DNA of 64,000 bases from the NCBI RefSeq assembly GCF_000173075.1, contig NZ_ABVL01000005.1:186001-250000 (forward strand), in the 5' to 3' direction. Below the pieces are notes generated by a model, which did not search any database, was not told where the DNA came from, and was given only the letters and a program-made list of their open reading frames with translations. How positions within the stretch are numbered: the stretch's first letter is position 1; each line of letters starts with the position of its first letter. Both the position numbers and the translations under genes were made by a program. The DNA comes from Chthoniobacter flavus Ellin428 (GTDB taxonomy: Bacteria; Verrucomicrobiota; Verrucomicrobiia; Chthoniobacterales; Chthoniobacteraceae). Positions 8,742-18,182 of the stretch are shown piece after piece.

Positions 8742-11700
8742 ATGAATTCAAAACAGAAACTCCGCGCGGCAACTGCTTCGTCTCGTGGCTTTCGATCCTT
8801 GCGGCATTCGATGTTGAGCGGACTAGGTGGAATTGCGTTGGCTTCCGTGCTGGCGACGAGTGCCTATGGCCAGGGGCAATACTACCCGGTAAATCCAGCC
8901 GGAGCGCCGTACGGAAGTACGTATACGGGGATTACCGTACATTCCAGCCCGAACCTGCAGTTCCTGCAGAACACGCTGCAGACCATTTACGGTCCGACTG
9001 TGACCCTGCAAGTTCCGATTCCCACCGGATCGACTGCGCCGACGACGGCCCAGTATACCAACACGGTGCTGACTTGTGCCCAGGCCATCGTCACCGGGGG
9101 GGCGGGTGTGCCTGCCGGGGTTACCGTGGGCAGCCTCGCCGCCGAAGCGGTAGGCTGGCGGCCGGCAGATCTTGCCGCGACGACGACCGCCGTTTCCCAA
9201 GGTATCATTACCTCCAGCGCAACCCCGGCCGCGGCTGTGGCGAATTTGAACTCGGTGACTGACGCACTCGCGAAGGTGCAACCGTCGCTCATCAACTCCA
9301 TCGTTCCGAGTATCTTTAACGCCGCCGGAGCCAGCACGAACACCACGATCGCCTCGAGCATTCCTCAGTTGACGGCGACGGCGGTCGCTGATGTTCCGAC
9401 GGATCTCACTCGCGTGAATTCGATCGTAAATGCCGGGTTGGCGGCCCTCAGTGCATCAACCTTGACTGCGGCGCAAAAGACGACCGCTTTTACCGATCCC
9501 AGCACGGGCATAGTCGCTGCGCTGCTCGCTGCGCCGGTAGCCACGAACAATCCGGCCCTGATCGATATCGAAGTCAAGAATCTCACCTTCGGCGGCTTCT
9601 CTGGCATGGCTTCGTTGACGGCGGTTCTGAATGCGTCCGTCGCCGCTCTGCAGAGTAAGTCGAATGCGACGAACGCGACGATGGCATCGCTGGTGGATGG
9701 AGCGCTGCGTTCCCAAGGTGGTAATGCGAGCACGATCGCCAGTGTCGTGGGCGGTTTGAATCCTGGCACGCAGAGCTATACGGATCAGGTTGTCGCTGGC
9801 TACAACAACAGCTCGTCGCTCACGGCGTTTCAGGGGTATGTGACTGCCAACCCCAGCTTCGCCGACGCGATCGCGTCTGGCGCCACGGTTCGGGGCGCGT
9901 TGACCTCTCCGGTAATCGTTCAGTGGGCGCTCGTCGACGGAACGGCCGCTCCCAGCAGCGTGGTGGCAGCGGCAGTCTACGCCAATCAGTCCAACGCCAT
10001 CGCGACCGTGCTTGGAGCGATCAACACCACGGCCCGTACGCCTTACGGGGCGGCGACCTTCGCGGATATTGCCATGGGTGGCGCCACAGCCGCTCCCGTC
10101 GAGCAGGTGGGTAATGTGGTGGCCAACATTCTTAACTACACCAGCACCAGTAATACCACGCTGAATTCGACCACTGTCGATAGCGTCGTCAATGCCGCGA
10201 TCGCGGGAGCAAATAGCGCGGGGAAAACGGGCGCTTTTGCAGACATCGTCTACAAGGCCGAAGCCGTGGCCTACGTCACTCCCGGAATTAGCGGTGCTCT
10301 CGTGACGCAAGCAGTGGATTCCATTAATACCGCGGGCGGTTCTTCCTATATCGCGGTGATTGCGGCGCTGGCCGGCGATCTCCATGGAGCCAATCGTAGC
10401 GCCATCCAAACCGCCGGTTTTGCCGAGGTGGGAGCCACGAGTGGAGATGTAACCGCCGCCCAGAGCGGCGCGAGCCTGGTTCAGGCCATCCAGACGGGTG
10501 GTGCGACCAAAACCTACACGAACACCCTCAGCGCGTTCAACACGGCTTCCACGAATGCCAGCCCGACCAACAGCGTGATCGCGGATCTTTACGCGGCGGT
10601 GCTGGCGAACCCCAACGAGGCCGATGCCGGTCTTGCTGTGGCGATCAAGCAATCCTCCGTCTCTGATTCGCTTCTGGTCAGCGTGGCCAGTGATGCGTAT
10701 CGGACCTCTCATTCGACCTTCCTCGGTTTGAATCCGGCTCTGCAGGAAGTGCGGAAGGTTGTGACCCACGTCAAAAGCGAAGCGCTCGCCGGGAATATCG
10801 GTGATCTCTTCGACTTCGTCGGCCACGAGATCGTGACCAATACTGCGATGACCCAGGACATCGCCGTTGCGGCGACGGTAATCGATCCGGATCACGCTCA
10901 CTACATTGCCGGTTCGGTGGCTTTCAATAATCCGCTGCAAGCCAGCGCTTCGGTGGGTTCGATCTTCACCTACGCGCAAATCACCAACCCGCACCCGCTG
11001 GCTCTGCCTTCGCTGACCAATCCGTCCGGTGCGCTCGGGACCAAAGCCTTCCCTGGTTCGATCGGCGTGGTCATTGACCAGCCGGCGGCCGCTGCGGCGA
11101 TTACCGCTTCTTTGGCCACGGGCATCCTGGAAGCGAATCTGTCCACGACGGATACGAAAAACGCGCTGATTTCGACGATCTCGGCAGCGGTGATTGCGTC
11201 GGTCGTGCAGAACAATACCGTCCTCCGCGGTCCAGTGAATCCGTTCAATGGGGCGGGTGATACCGCCAAGACTTTCCAGCAAAGCGATGGCGGCGTTGGC
11301 ACGTCCCGGTCGGAGCAGACGTACGGTGCGGCGGGTGCGATCACGGGTTATATCGCCGAAGTGACGAACAATGGCGACTCGACGATTAGTGCGGTTACCG
11401 CTGCGGTCTTGACCGCGGCCGTGGGTGGCAACGCCCGTCCTTACGCGCTGGAAATGGCTCAGGCGGCCGGTCAGGCGTTGCGCTGGGTGGGTGGCACCAA
11501 CGTGAGCTCTGCTGCCGGTGGTAGCATGGCTGCCGGTAACCCGATCTTCGACATCGCCAGTGCGATCAACACGACGGTCGCCGGTCTCGGGGGCATCACC
11601 CTCACCAACCTTGAGAACGCGGTTGCCTTCGGTATTACCCAGGCGGCGGCTGGTGTGATCGGCGCGGGCGCGCTCGGTCTGAATGCCACCAACATGAATA

Positions 11701-11807
11701 ACAGCAACGGCACGGTGGTGGTCAAAGCCATCGGCAACAACAATTCGGACTTCTATATCCATCGCAGCGCCACCGGCGCCCCGGTCACGGACATCTTCAA
11801 TCTGTAA
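8742..11807 (+). CDS. Large secreted Ala/Ser/Thr/Asn-rich helical-repeat protein, function unknown
   Basis: About 1021 residues. A Tat-free signal peptide (SMLSGLGGIALASVLATSAYG) is followed by a mature chain very rich in Ala, Val, Thr, Asn, Ser and Gly, with one cysteine. It appears to consist of irregular repeats in which short helices with A-x-x-G-A or V-x-x-A periodicity alternate with turns such as NPGTQSYTD and TPYGAATFADIAMGG. The frame has upstream starts (GTG 8697, ATG 8703 and 8715); ATG 8742 best places the signal. A strong terminator follows, so it is probably a monocistronic, abundant product. It lies at the head of the plus-strand polysaccharide arm, which suggests a matrix or surface-layer role, but no known family was recognised. 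Confidence 0.75.
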   Translation: MNSKQKLRAATASSRGFRSLRHSMLSGLGGIALASVLATSAYGQGQYYPVNPAGAPYGSTYTGITVHSSPNLQFLQNTLQTIYGPTVTLQVPIPTGSTAPTTAQYTNTVLTCAQAIVTGGAGVPAGVTVGSLAAEAVGWRPADLAATTTAVSQGIITSSATPAAAVANLNSVTDALAKVQPSLINSIVPSIFNAAGASTNTTIASSIPQLTATAVADVPTDLTRVNSIVNAGLAALSASTLTAAQKTTAFTDPSTGIVAALLAAPVATNNPALIDIEVKNLTFGGFSGMASLTAVLNASVAALQSKSNATNATMASLVDGALRSQGGNASTIASVVGGLNPGTQSYTDQVVAGYNNSSSLTAFQGYVTANPSFADAIASGATVRGALTSPVIVQWALVDGTAAPSSVVAAAVYANQSNAIATVLGAINTTARTPYGAATFADIAMGGATAAPVEQVGNVVANILNYTSTSNTTLNSTTVDSVVNAAIAGANSAGKTGAFADIVYKAEAVAYVTPGISGALVTQAVDSINTAGGSSYIAVIAALAGDLHGANRSAIQTAGFAEVGATSGDVTAAQSGASLVQAIQTGGATKTYTNTLSAFNTASTNASPTNSVIADLYAAVLANPNEADAGLAVAIKQSSVSDSLLVSVASDAYRTSHSTFLGLNPALQEVRKVVTHVKSEALAGNIGDLFDFVGHEIVTNTAMTQDIAVAATVIDPDHAHYIAGSVAFNNPLQASASVGSIFTYAQITNPHPLALPSLTNPSGALGTKAFPGSIGVVIDQPAAAAAITASLATGILEANLSTTDTKNALISTISAAVIASVVQNNTVLRGPVNPFNGAGDTAKTFQQSDGGVGTSRSEQTYGAAGAITGYIAEVTNNGDSTISAVTAAVLTAAVGGNARPYALEMAQAAGQALRWVGGTNVSSAAGGSMAAGNPIFDIASAINTTVAGLGGITLTNLENAVAFGITQAAAGVIGAGALGLNATNMNNSNGTVVVKAIGNNNSDFYIHRSATGAPVTDIFNL

Positions 11808-11827
11808 TTGCGTTGAGTTCCTTTGCG

Positions 11828-11860
11828 ACGCCCCTGCAACGAAAGTTGCAGGGGCGTTTT
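11828..11860 (+). terminator. Rho-independent terminator
   Basis: A perfect 13-base-pair stem (ACGCCCCTGCAAC, 11828-11840, with 11845-11857), a GAAA tetraloop and a following T-rich stretch lie 20 bases after the stop of the large secreted protein. It should separate that gene from the O-antigen ligase gene downstream. Confidence 0.93.
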
Positions 11861-11938
11861 GCTTTGCCGGAACAAAAGTCTCTGCATTGGGTGGCGAAAG
11901 CATCGGCGCCCTTCTAAATTTCCTTCCCCGCTGACGAC

Positions 11939-13864
11939 GTGCGTTATCTTTCTTTTACCCTTTTCGCCCTGGCGCTGATTTGCATCCAGGTCCTCATCGG
12001 CGGAGTCAAATTGGTCTTCAGCCTTCCCGGGTATGCGCTTTTGGCTGGCGGAGCGCTCCTTTCGTTTCTGGCGGTCAAGAAGCTGGTCCGGCCGCCCGCG
12101 CTTTGCCTCGTCACCGTCCTGACGTTGGCCGGATGGGTGATTGCACGCGCGCTGTCTTCCCCGGTGGAATATCTCGCCCGAGCCGACCTGTTCATGGTCC
12201 TGGGCGCCCTGATTGTTTATCTTTTGACGGTCATGTATTACACCGACACGCGGATGCGGCTCGCCTTGACCGGCGCCCTCCTCATCGTGGCGCTGGTGCA
12301 TGTCGTCATCGGGGCGATTCAATTCAAGCAGGCCGATAACTTCATGCTGCTGCCCGGCATCATGCGGCCACCTGCTTATGAGTGGCGGGCGAGCGGCTTC
12401 TACATCTGTCCCAACCACCTCGCCGGATTGCTGGAAATGATCGCGATGCTGGCTTTGGGGCAGGCGTGTTGGGGAGCCAGCCGGCCTGCTCTGCGCGTGC
12501 TCGCGGCTTATTGTGCGCTGATGTGCCTGGCCGGTGTGGCCATCACCGGGAGCCGCGGCGGTTATCTTTCGGTAGTATTTGGGCTCGGGGCGTTCGCTGT
12601 CCTGAGCCTGTGGGCGGTGCAACTGACCCGGCGCGGTGGCTTTTGGCTGATGTTTGCCGGATTGCTCGTGAGTGCGGTCATCTTCGTCGGCGGTGGTTTG
12701 CTCTTCATGTCCCAGAGCGAAACGCTCCACGCCCGCCTGGGTCAGATCTACGAGCCTCACAATCCCCGCCTCTTGCTTTGGCAGGCGGCCCTGAAGCAAT
12801 TTCACCTCAATCCGACCTTTGGAACGGGCAGCGGCACCTATCTTTATTACGGTCGCCAATTTCGTTTTCCCGTCGTGCAGAATGACCCGATGCACGCCCA
12901 CGATGATTATCTCGAACTGCTGGCAGAGTATGGGGTGATCGGCGCCGCGCTGGGCGGCTTGTTTCTCCTCGTGCACCTCGTCTCGGGAATGGCTGGTTTG
13001 CGGAAGATTGTGCATGAGCAAATTTCACCCGGCGCGCCGCGGCTGAGTCATGACCTCGCGCTGATCATCGGTGCGCTGTCGGCGGTCGCGGCCTTGCTGG
13101 TGCATTCAGTGGTTGATTTCAACATGCACATTCCGGCGAATGCCCTGTTCGTCGCGTTTCTCTTTGGTTTGATGGCTCGGCCGGTGGGGGCGCTCGCCCC
13201 CGAGCAAGCCCCGGCGCCGAAACCCGCGGGATGGTGGCGGTGGCTCGGTGCTGCGGTAGCGCTGGTCACGCTGGTCTTTTCGCTGCGCCTTTTGCCTGGC
13301 GAGGTCTATGCCGAGAAAGCGCGGGTCGCGTTGCGTGACGAGCGCAATACGGACGCGGTCGCCTTTGCCCGGCAGGGCCTGGCTTGGGAAAAGAAGAATC
13401 CCTTCCTCTATGGCTATCTCGGTGAAGCCGAGCACTTTCTTACCCAAGGCAACACCGAATCGGCCAGCGTCCTGGCGTTGCATGAAGATGCCATTGAGGC
13501 TTATGCGTCGGGGCTCAAACTTTTTCCCCAGGATACCGGCCTATTGTTGAAAAAGGCGCAAGTGCTCGATCTGATGGGGCGTTTTTCGGACGCGGAAGAG
13601 GTATTCCAGCAGTTGCTGAAGTACGATCCGCTCTTTGAGAATGTCTACGCTTACTATGGCCTCCACTGGCAGTTGCAGAATCGGATCAACGACGCCGAAC
13701 TCTGTTTCCGCATCGCCGAGCGGCTGGGCGGCACCGATATCTCAACGAAAGGCTTACAGAATCTCCAGCAGACCAAGGCCAATCCTCTTGTGCAAACGTT
13801 GATGGCCAACTCGCACGAGCCGCGGCTCGACTTACCGGCCGCCTGGATCCTGCAGCAACCATGA
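11939..13864 (+). CDS. O-antigen ligase/polymerase (Wzy/WaaL type) with C-terminal TPR region
   Basis: 641 residues starting at GTG 11939. About 11 hydrophobic segments fill residues 1-450. The Wzy_C/ligase domain is shown by TGSRGGYLSV and by the large periplasmic loop ending in DPMHAHDDYLELLAEYGVIG (about residues 315-335), where a His before D-Y-L-E is the family hallmark. The last 180 residues form tetratricopeptide-like helices (for example TGLLLKKAQVLDLMGRFSDA). It should polymerise or transfer undecaprenyl-linked glycan at the outer face of the inner membrane. The next gene starts in an ATGA overlap. It could also be a protein O-oligosaccharyltransferase, as sequence alone does not separate these activities. 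Confidence 0.88.
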   Translation: MRYLSFTLFALALICIQVLIGGVKLVFSLPGYALLAGGALLSFLAVKKLVRPPALCLVTVLTLAGWVIARALSSPVEYLARADLFMVLGALIVYLLTVMYYTDTRMRLALTGALLIVALVHVVIGAIQFKQADNFMLLPGIMRPPAYEWRASGFYICPNHLAGLLEMIAMLALGQACWGASRPALRVLAAYCALMCLAGVAITGSRGGYLSVVFGLGAFAVLSLWAVQLTRRGGFWLMFAGLLVSAVIFVGGGLLFMSQSETLHARLGQIYEPHNPRLLLWQAALKQFHLNPTFGTGSGTYLYYGRQFRFPVVQNDPMHAHDDYLELLAEYGVIGAALGGLFLLVHLVSGMAGLRKIVHEQISPGAPRLSHDLALIIGALSAVAALLVHSVVDFNMHIPANALFVAFLFGLMARPVGALAPEQAPAPKPAGWWRWLGAAVALVTLVFSLRLLPGEVYAEKARVALRDERNTDAVAFARQGLAWEKKNPFLYGYLGEAEHFLTQGNTESASVLALHEDAIEAYASGLKLFPQDTGLLLKKAQVLDLMGRFSDAEEVFQQLLKYDPLFENVYAYYGLHWQLQNRINDAELCFRIAERLGGTDISTKGLQNLQQTKANPLVQTLMANSHEPRLDLPAAWILQQP

Positions 13865-15000
13865 GCGAGCCGGCTTCTTCCCCGCAGGGAGCGTCATCCG
13901 GCGGCGGAGCCCACCCAAACCGGGATCAGGTTCTCTTTCAGATTACCGCAGGCACGATCGACAGCGTGCTCAAGTGGACTCGTCAGGCGCTGGGTTGGGC
14001 GACGCTGCTCTATGTCGCCGGGTTCCTGCTGTTTCTCTTCGGGATGGAGTGGTGGGGAGAGCGGTTCTGGCTCTTTTGCGTGCTGCTCTACGCGCCGATC
14101 CAGACGTCCCTGCTTCCCCTCGTGGTTCTCACGCCGTTGTGCCTGTTGTTTCGCTGGCGATTGGTGTTCTGGCACCTCGCCGCGGCGTTCGTCCTGATCT
14201 TTGTCTACATGACTTTCCGCTGGTCGTCCGTGCCTTCGCCCAATGGCTCGGAACTGCGCGCGGTCACCTTCAATTTCGGCGAAAGCAATCGGCCGCAGTT
14301 CATGTCGTTTCTCGACGCGGTGAAGCCCGACATCATTCTCATCCAAGATGCGAAAGGCCGCGGCGCGGATCTCGGGAGAAAGATTCCGGGTATGTATTTC
14401 AGCGACCTCGATCAGTTCGCTTTCCTGAGCAAGTTTCCCATCCAAAAAGCGGAGCTGGTCGGCGGCGCGAAAATTCACGGCGAGCCGGTGGCCGCGCGCT
14501 ACGAGATCCAATACCAGGGTCGCACCATCGCGATCTACAGCGTGCACCTGCCCACGCCGCGGCAGCAGCTTTCCCGCTTTCTCGGCGGACGCCACATCCT
14601 GGGCGATCTCGCCGGTCACGGCCACCGCGAGGCCGGTTATGGCGACTTTCGTGATTGGGTCCGTGAGCGCATGAGCCTGGCCGGCGCGCTGGCCAAAGTC
14701 CTCGCCGAGGAAAAGGAGCCGATGATCGTCGGCGGCGATTTCAACACGCCCGATCACGGCTACATCTACCACATCTTTGCCGGCGAGATGACCGACTGCT
14801 TTGCGCGCGTTGGCCGCGGCTGGGGCTTGACATTTCCAGGATACACGCATAACCCCATTTCCTTCTTCGGCCCGTGGCTGCGCATCGACTATTTCTTTAC
14901 TGGCAAGGGTTGGCGTGTCACGGAATGCCGCCCCGAGCCTGGCAGTAAATCGCAGCACAAAGCGGTTTTTGCGCGTTTCGCGCCGATTCCGATGAGCTAA
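13861..15000 (+). CDS. Membrane-anchored endonuclease/exonuclease/phosphatase-fold protein
   Basis: 379 residues. Three hydrophobic segments lie at about residues 40-118. The C-terminal domain (about 125-375) has the EEP superfamily pattern: AVTFNFGES, IILIQDAKG, YSVHLPTP, the active-site motif VGGDFNTPDH near residues 295-304 and LRIDYFF near 341. Relatives hydrolyse phosphodiester bonds in DNA, lipids or sugar phosphates. Its four-base overlap with the ligase gene suggests a role in glycan or lipid metabolism rather than DNA. In strand E the usual acidic metal ligand aligns with Gln in LIQDAK, with Asp next to it, so the metal site may be altered. Confidence 0.8.
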   Translation: MSEPASSPQGASSGGGAHPNRDQVLFQITAGTIDSVLKWTRQALGWATLLYVAGFLLFLFGMEWWGERFWLFCVLLYAPIQTSLLPLVVLTPLCLLFRWRLVFWHLAAAFVLIFVYMTFRWSSVPSPNGSELRAVTFNFGESNRPQFMSFLDAVKPDIILIQDAKGRGADLGRKIPGMYFSDLDQFAFLSKFPIQKAELVGGAKIHGEPVAARYEIQYQGRTIAIYSVHLPTPRQQLSRFLGGRHILGDLAGHGHREAGYGDFRDWVRERMSLAGALAKVLAEEKEPMIVGGDFNTPDHGYIYHIFAGEMTDCFARVGRGWGLTFPGYTHNPISFFGPWLRIDYFFTGKGWRVTECRPEPGSKSQHKAVFARFAPIPMS

Positions 15001-15016
15001 AGGCAGACTCCCTACC

Positions 15017-16615
15017 ATGCAAAAGAAAGCCCAACCCTGGGTCATCAGTCTCATCGTCTTCGTCCTCGTCTTTGACGTTGCCTATTTCTGGCAGTGGAAA
15101 TTCGATGCCTATAAGAGCGAATTCGGCGGCCATCCCGACGAGGCCGCGCATGTCGTGACCGGCCTGTTCATTCACGACGCGATCATCGAAGTTGGGCATT
15201 ACGCGGCGAGCGGTTTCCATGGCTCGCCCATTCGCGTGGGCAAGGAATTCGCCGACCGCTACTACACCCACTATCCGAAGATCGGCCTCGGCGTCTGGCC
15301 GCCCTTTTTCTATCTGGTCCAATCCGCGTGGACTTTTCCCTTCGGAGTATCGCGCAGCTCGCTTTTGTTTTTGCTCTGCACCCTGGCCGGCATTCTCGCG
15401 TGGCTGGTCTATCGCTTTTTGCGTGATGAGGTGGGTGTCGTCGTCGCCGCAGTTGCCGGGGCGGTCTTGATCTCGCTGCCGCTGGTCCGCAGCTACTACG
15501 GCATGGTCATGGCGGAAACGCTCAGCGCCGTGCTCATGTTTGGCGCGACCATGGCCTTCGGCAATTTCCTGGACCGCCAAAAGCGCTCCGATGCGATCTG
15601 GTTCGGCATCCTCGCTTCGCTGGCCATTCTCACCAAGGGCACCGGTCTGGCGCTGGCGCTGACGGCGCCGCTCGCTTTGGTTTTCACCCCCCGATTTGCG
15701 CTGCTGAAGCGCCCTGCGCTTTGGGGTGCAGTGTTGATCGTCTCGGTCGTGGCCGGCCCGTGGACGTGGGCGACCCGGAATCTGGGCAAGGGCGGCTGGT
15801 TGCAGCCCAATCCTTCCTGGAGTTTTACCGCCCAGGCGATCCCGTACTACGCACAGAAGTTCGCACTCTCGCTCGGCGTTGTGCTGATGGCGCTCTTCGC
15901 GCTCGGTGTCATCGCCCGACTGGGTGGCGGCTCCAAGCATCCGGGACGATGGGCGGCGGCCGGCGCGTTGATCCTTGCCGTGCTCATTTTCCAATCCATC
16001 ACGCCCGTGGGGCTCGAGGCACGGCATCTCATTCCCATCCTGCCCGCGGGATTGATGTTTGCCGCCGCGGGCTTCGATTTCATCGCCAAGCGGTTGGGCG
16101 CCTGCTGGCGGGTGGCCATTTTTGCGACCCTCATCCTCGGGGGAACAGTGTGGAAATTTTTCCCGATCACCTCAAAGGGGGCGTTTGGCTTCGGCCCGCT
16201 TGCGCAGATCATGCTGGCCGACGCCAAGCCGGATGACGAGGCGCTGGTTTCCTCCGATGCCACGGGCGAGGGGATGTTCATTGCTGAAGTGGCGTTGCAC
16301 GAAAAGCGTCCCGGCCATATCATCCAGCGGGCGAGTAAATCGCTGGCCAGCAGCACGTGGAGCGGCAGCGGATACTCGCCGGCCTTCGACAAGGACGACG
16401 ACGTCTTCAAATTCCTCACCTCTGGCAAGATTCGTTTCCTCATTCTCGACGATTCGGTGTCCGGCGAGCATCGCCATGAGCACCATGAACAGCTCAAGCG
16501 GGTCACGGCGGCGCATCCCGATTTCTTTTTCCCCCTCGCCCAAGCCGATCTCTCCCGCGGAGGTGAACTCCGTTCGGAGAGAGCAAAGCTTTACATGATT
16601 CGGCCCAACAATTGA
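15017..16615 (+). CDS. GT39-like membrane glycosyltransferase (ArnT/PMT superfamily)
   Basis: 532 residues with 10-11 predicted membrane helices. The first periplasmic loop holds an acidic motif (GGHPDEAAHVVTG, about residues 36-48), placed like the catalytic D-E of GT39/ArnT-type polyprenyl-phosphate-sugar transferases. The end is a soluble periplasmic domain. It would move a sugar from a polyprenyl phosphate donor to an acceptor on the outer face of the inner membrane. It lies 16 bases after the endonuclease-fold gene and before a GT2 related to dolichyl-phosphate-sugar synthases, which might make its donor. Confidence 0.8.
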   Translation: MQKKAQPWVISLIVFVLVFDVAYFWQWKFDAYKSEFGGHPDEAAHVVTGLFIHDAIIEVGHYAASGFHGSPIRVGKEFADRYYTHYPKIGLGVWPPFFYLVQSAWTFPFGVSRSSLLFLLCTLAGILAWLVYRFLRDEVGVVVAAVAGAVLISLPLVRSYYGMVMAETLSAVLMFGATMAFGNFLDRQKRSDAIWFGILASLAILTKGTGLALALTAPLALVFTPRFALLKRPALWGAVLIVSVVAGPWTWATRNLGKGGWLQPNPSWSFTAQAIPYYAQKFALSLGVVLMALFALGVIARLGGGSKHPGRWAAAGALILAVLIFQSITPVGLEARHLIPILPAGLMFAAAGFDFIAKRLGACWRVAIFATLILGGTVWKFFPITSKGAFGFGPLAQIMLADAKPDDEALVSSDATGEGMFIAEVALHEKRPGHIIQRASKSLASSTWSGSGYSPAFDKDDDVFKFLTSGKIRFLILDDSVSGEHRHEHHEQLKRVTAAHPDFFFPLAQADLSRGGELRSERAKLYMIRPNN

Positions 16616-16661
16616 TTTTTGCCGAAGGTTATAGTTTCGCACATTGTCCTTATCTCTCGCG

Positions 16662-18149
16662 ATGTCTCCTACGCCTGTATTCCAAAAACTTTCCATTCTC
16701 GTGGCCGCCTACAACGAGGAAGAGACGCTGGCGGTCTGCATGCAGGCGATCCTCGCGGCGAAATTGCCGGGTGACCTGACGCGTGAAGTCATCGTGGTCG
16801 ATGACGGCTCCAAGGACGCCACATGGCGCGTTGCGCAGACGTTGGCCGCCGATCACCCCGAAGTGCGGATCTTCCAGCAGCCGCAGAATATGGGCAAGGG
16901 CGCGGCGTTGCGCCGGGCGATCCAGGAAATGTCCGGCGACCTGGTGATATTCCAGGACGCTGACCTCGAGTACGAGCCGCAGGACTATCCGCGTATGTTG
17001 CGGCCGATCATCGAGGGCAAGGCGGACGTGGTTTTCGGCAGCCGTTTCACTGGCGAAGAGCGCAAGGTGCTCTATTTCTGGCACACGCAGGCGAACCGGT
17101 TCCTCACGCTGCTCTCGAACATGCTGAACGACACGAACTTCACCGACATGGAAACGTGCTACAAATCGTTCACCGCAGCGGCGCTGCGGATGATTCCGCT
17201 GGAGTCGAATCGTTTCGGCATCGAGCCCGAGATCGCCGCCAAGGTGGCGCGCAATCGCCTGCGGATGTACGAGGTGCCCATCAGCTACAACGGGCGCAGC
17301 TACGAGGAAGGCAAAAAGATCACCTGGCGCGATGGCATGGCGGCGCTGTGGTTCATCATCAAGTATCGCTTTTCCAGCAACTACTCGGATGCGGGCAAGG
17401 TGACGCTCGACGCGCTGGAGCAGGCGCCGCAGTTCAACCTGTGGATGTACGAAAGCGTAAAGCCCTGGCTCGGTCAGCGCGTGGCGGAGCTCGGCGTGGG
17501 TCGCGGAAACCTCAGCAAGCACATCCGTTTGCACGAGCAGGTGCTGCTCACGGACTATCGCATCGACTATCTCACCGAGCTGAAGGCCCGCTGGTCGACG
17601 CAGAAGAACCTGCAGATCGGGAAGCTCGATATGGCGCAGCGCGAGGATTACGAGCAACTGCGTGGCTTTGTGCCCGACAGCGTCGTCTTCCTGAATGTGC
17701 TGGAGCATATCGAGGACGACCGCGCGGTGTTGCGCAATCTTTTCGATACCGTGCCGGCCGGTTGCCGCATCGTGGTGCTCGTCCCTTACAACATGAAGCT
17801 CTACAGCGAGTTCGACCGGGCGCTCGGCCATTTCCGGCGCTACTCGAAAAACGAGCTCGAAGACAAAATGCGCGAAGCCGGACTGGAGGTGGAGAAGCAG
17901 TTTTTCTTCAACAAAGTCGGCGTATGGGCGTGGTATGTCGCGAACACGCTGGGTGGCCAGAAAGCACTCAAACCCTGGCAGCTGCGGCTCTACGGCATCC
18001 TCACGCCGATCTTCCGCGTCCTCGACGGAATCCTGCCGATCAGCGGGTTGTCGACGATCGTCATCGGACGCAAACCTTTATCTCCTGCCACACTGGCAAA
18101 TAGTCTTGCCGCTGGTCGGGCCGAGCAGTTAAGCGTCTCGCCCCCATGA
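16662..18149 (+). CDS. Bifunctional GT2 glycosyltransferase / class I SAM methyltransferase
   Basis: 495 residues from ATG 16662; a TTG 18 bases earlier is less likely. Residues 1-245 are a dolichyl-phosphate-sugar synthase-like GT2: SILVAAYNEEETL, VVDDGSKDAT and FQDADLEYEP. Residues 250-430 are a Rossmann methyltransferase with AELGVGRGNLSKH as the SAM glycine loop and VVFLNVLEHIEDD as motif IV. The C-terminal 50 residues are basic with a hydrophobic stretch. The fusion suggests that a polyprenyl-phosphate sugar is made and that it, or a related glycan, is methylated. It precedes the ABC exporter genes. Confidence 0.88.
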   Translation: MSPTPVFQKLSILVAAYNEEETLAVCMQAILAAKLPGDLTREVIVVDDGSKDATWRVAQTLAADHPEVRIFQQPQNMGKGAALRRAIQEMSGDLVIFQDADLEYEPQDYPRMLRPIIEGKADVVFGSRFTGEERKVLYFWHTQANRFLTLLSNMLNDTNFTDMETCYKSFTAAALRMIPLESNRFGIEPEIAAKVARNRLRMYEVPISYNGRSYEEGKKITWRDGMAALWFIIKYRFSSNYSDAGKVTLDALEQAPQFNLWMYESVKPWLGQRVAELGVGRGNLSKHIRLHEQVLLTDYRIDYLTELKARWSTQKNLQIGKLDMAQREDYEQLRGFVPDSVVFLNVLEHIEDDRAVLRNLFDTVPAGCRIVVLVPYNMKLYSEFDRALGHFRRYSKNELEDKMREAGLEVEKQFFFNKVGVWAWYVANTLGGQKALKPWQLRLYGILTPIFRVLDGILPISGLSTIVIGRKPLSPATLANSLAAGRAEQLSVSPP

Positions 18150-18182
18150 TCGAGTTACGCAGTTTCACTGCACGTTTTTTCC

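Noticed and set aside
9456-11903. 815-codon minus-strand open frame opposite the large secreted protein
   Set aside because: It runs through the terminator and has Arg/Gly/His-rich antisense composition; the plus strand has a signal peptide and a proper terminator.
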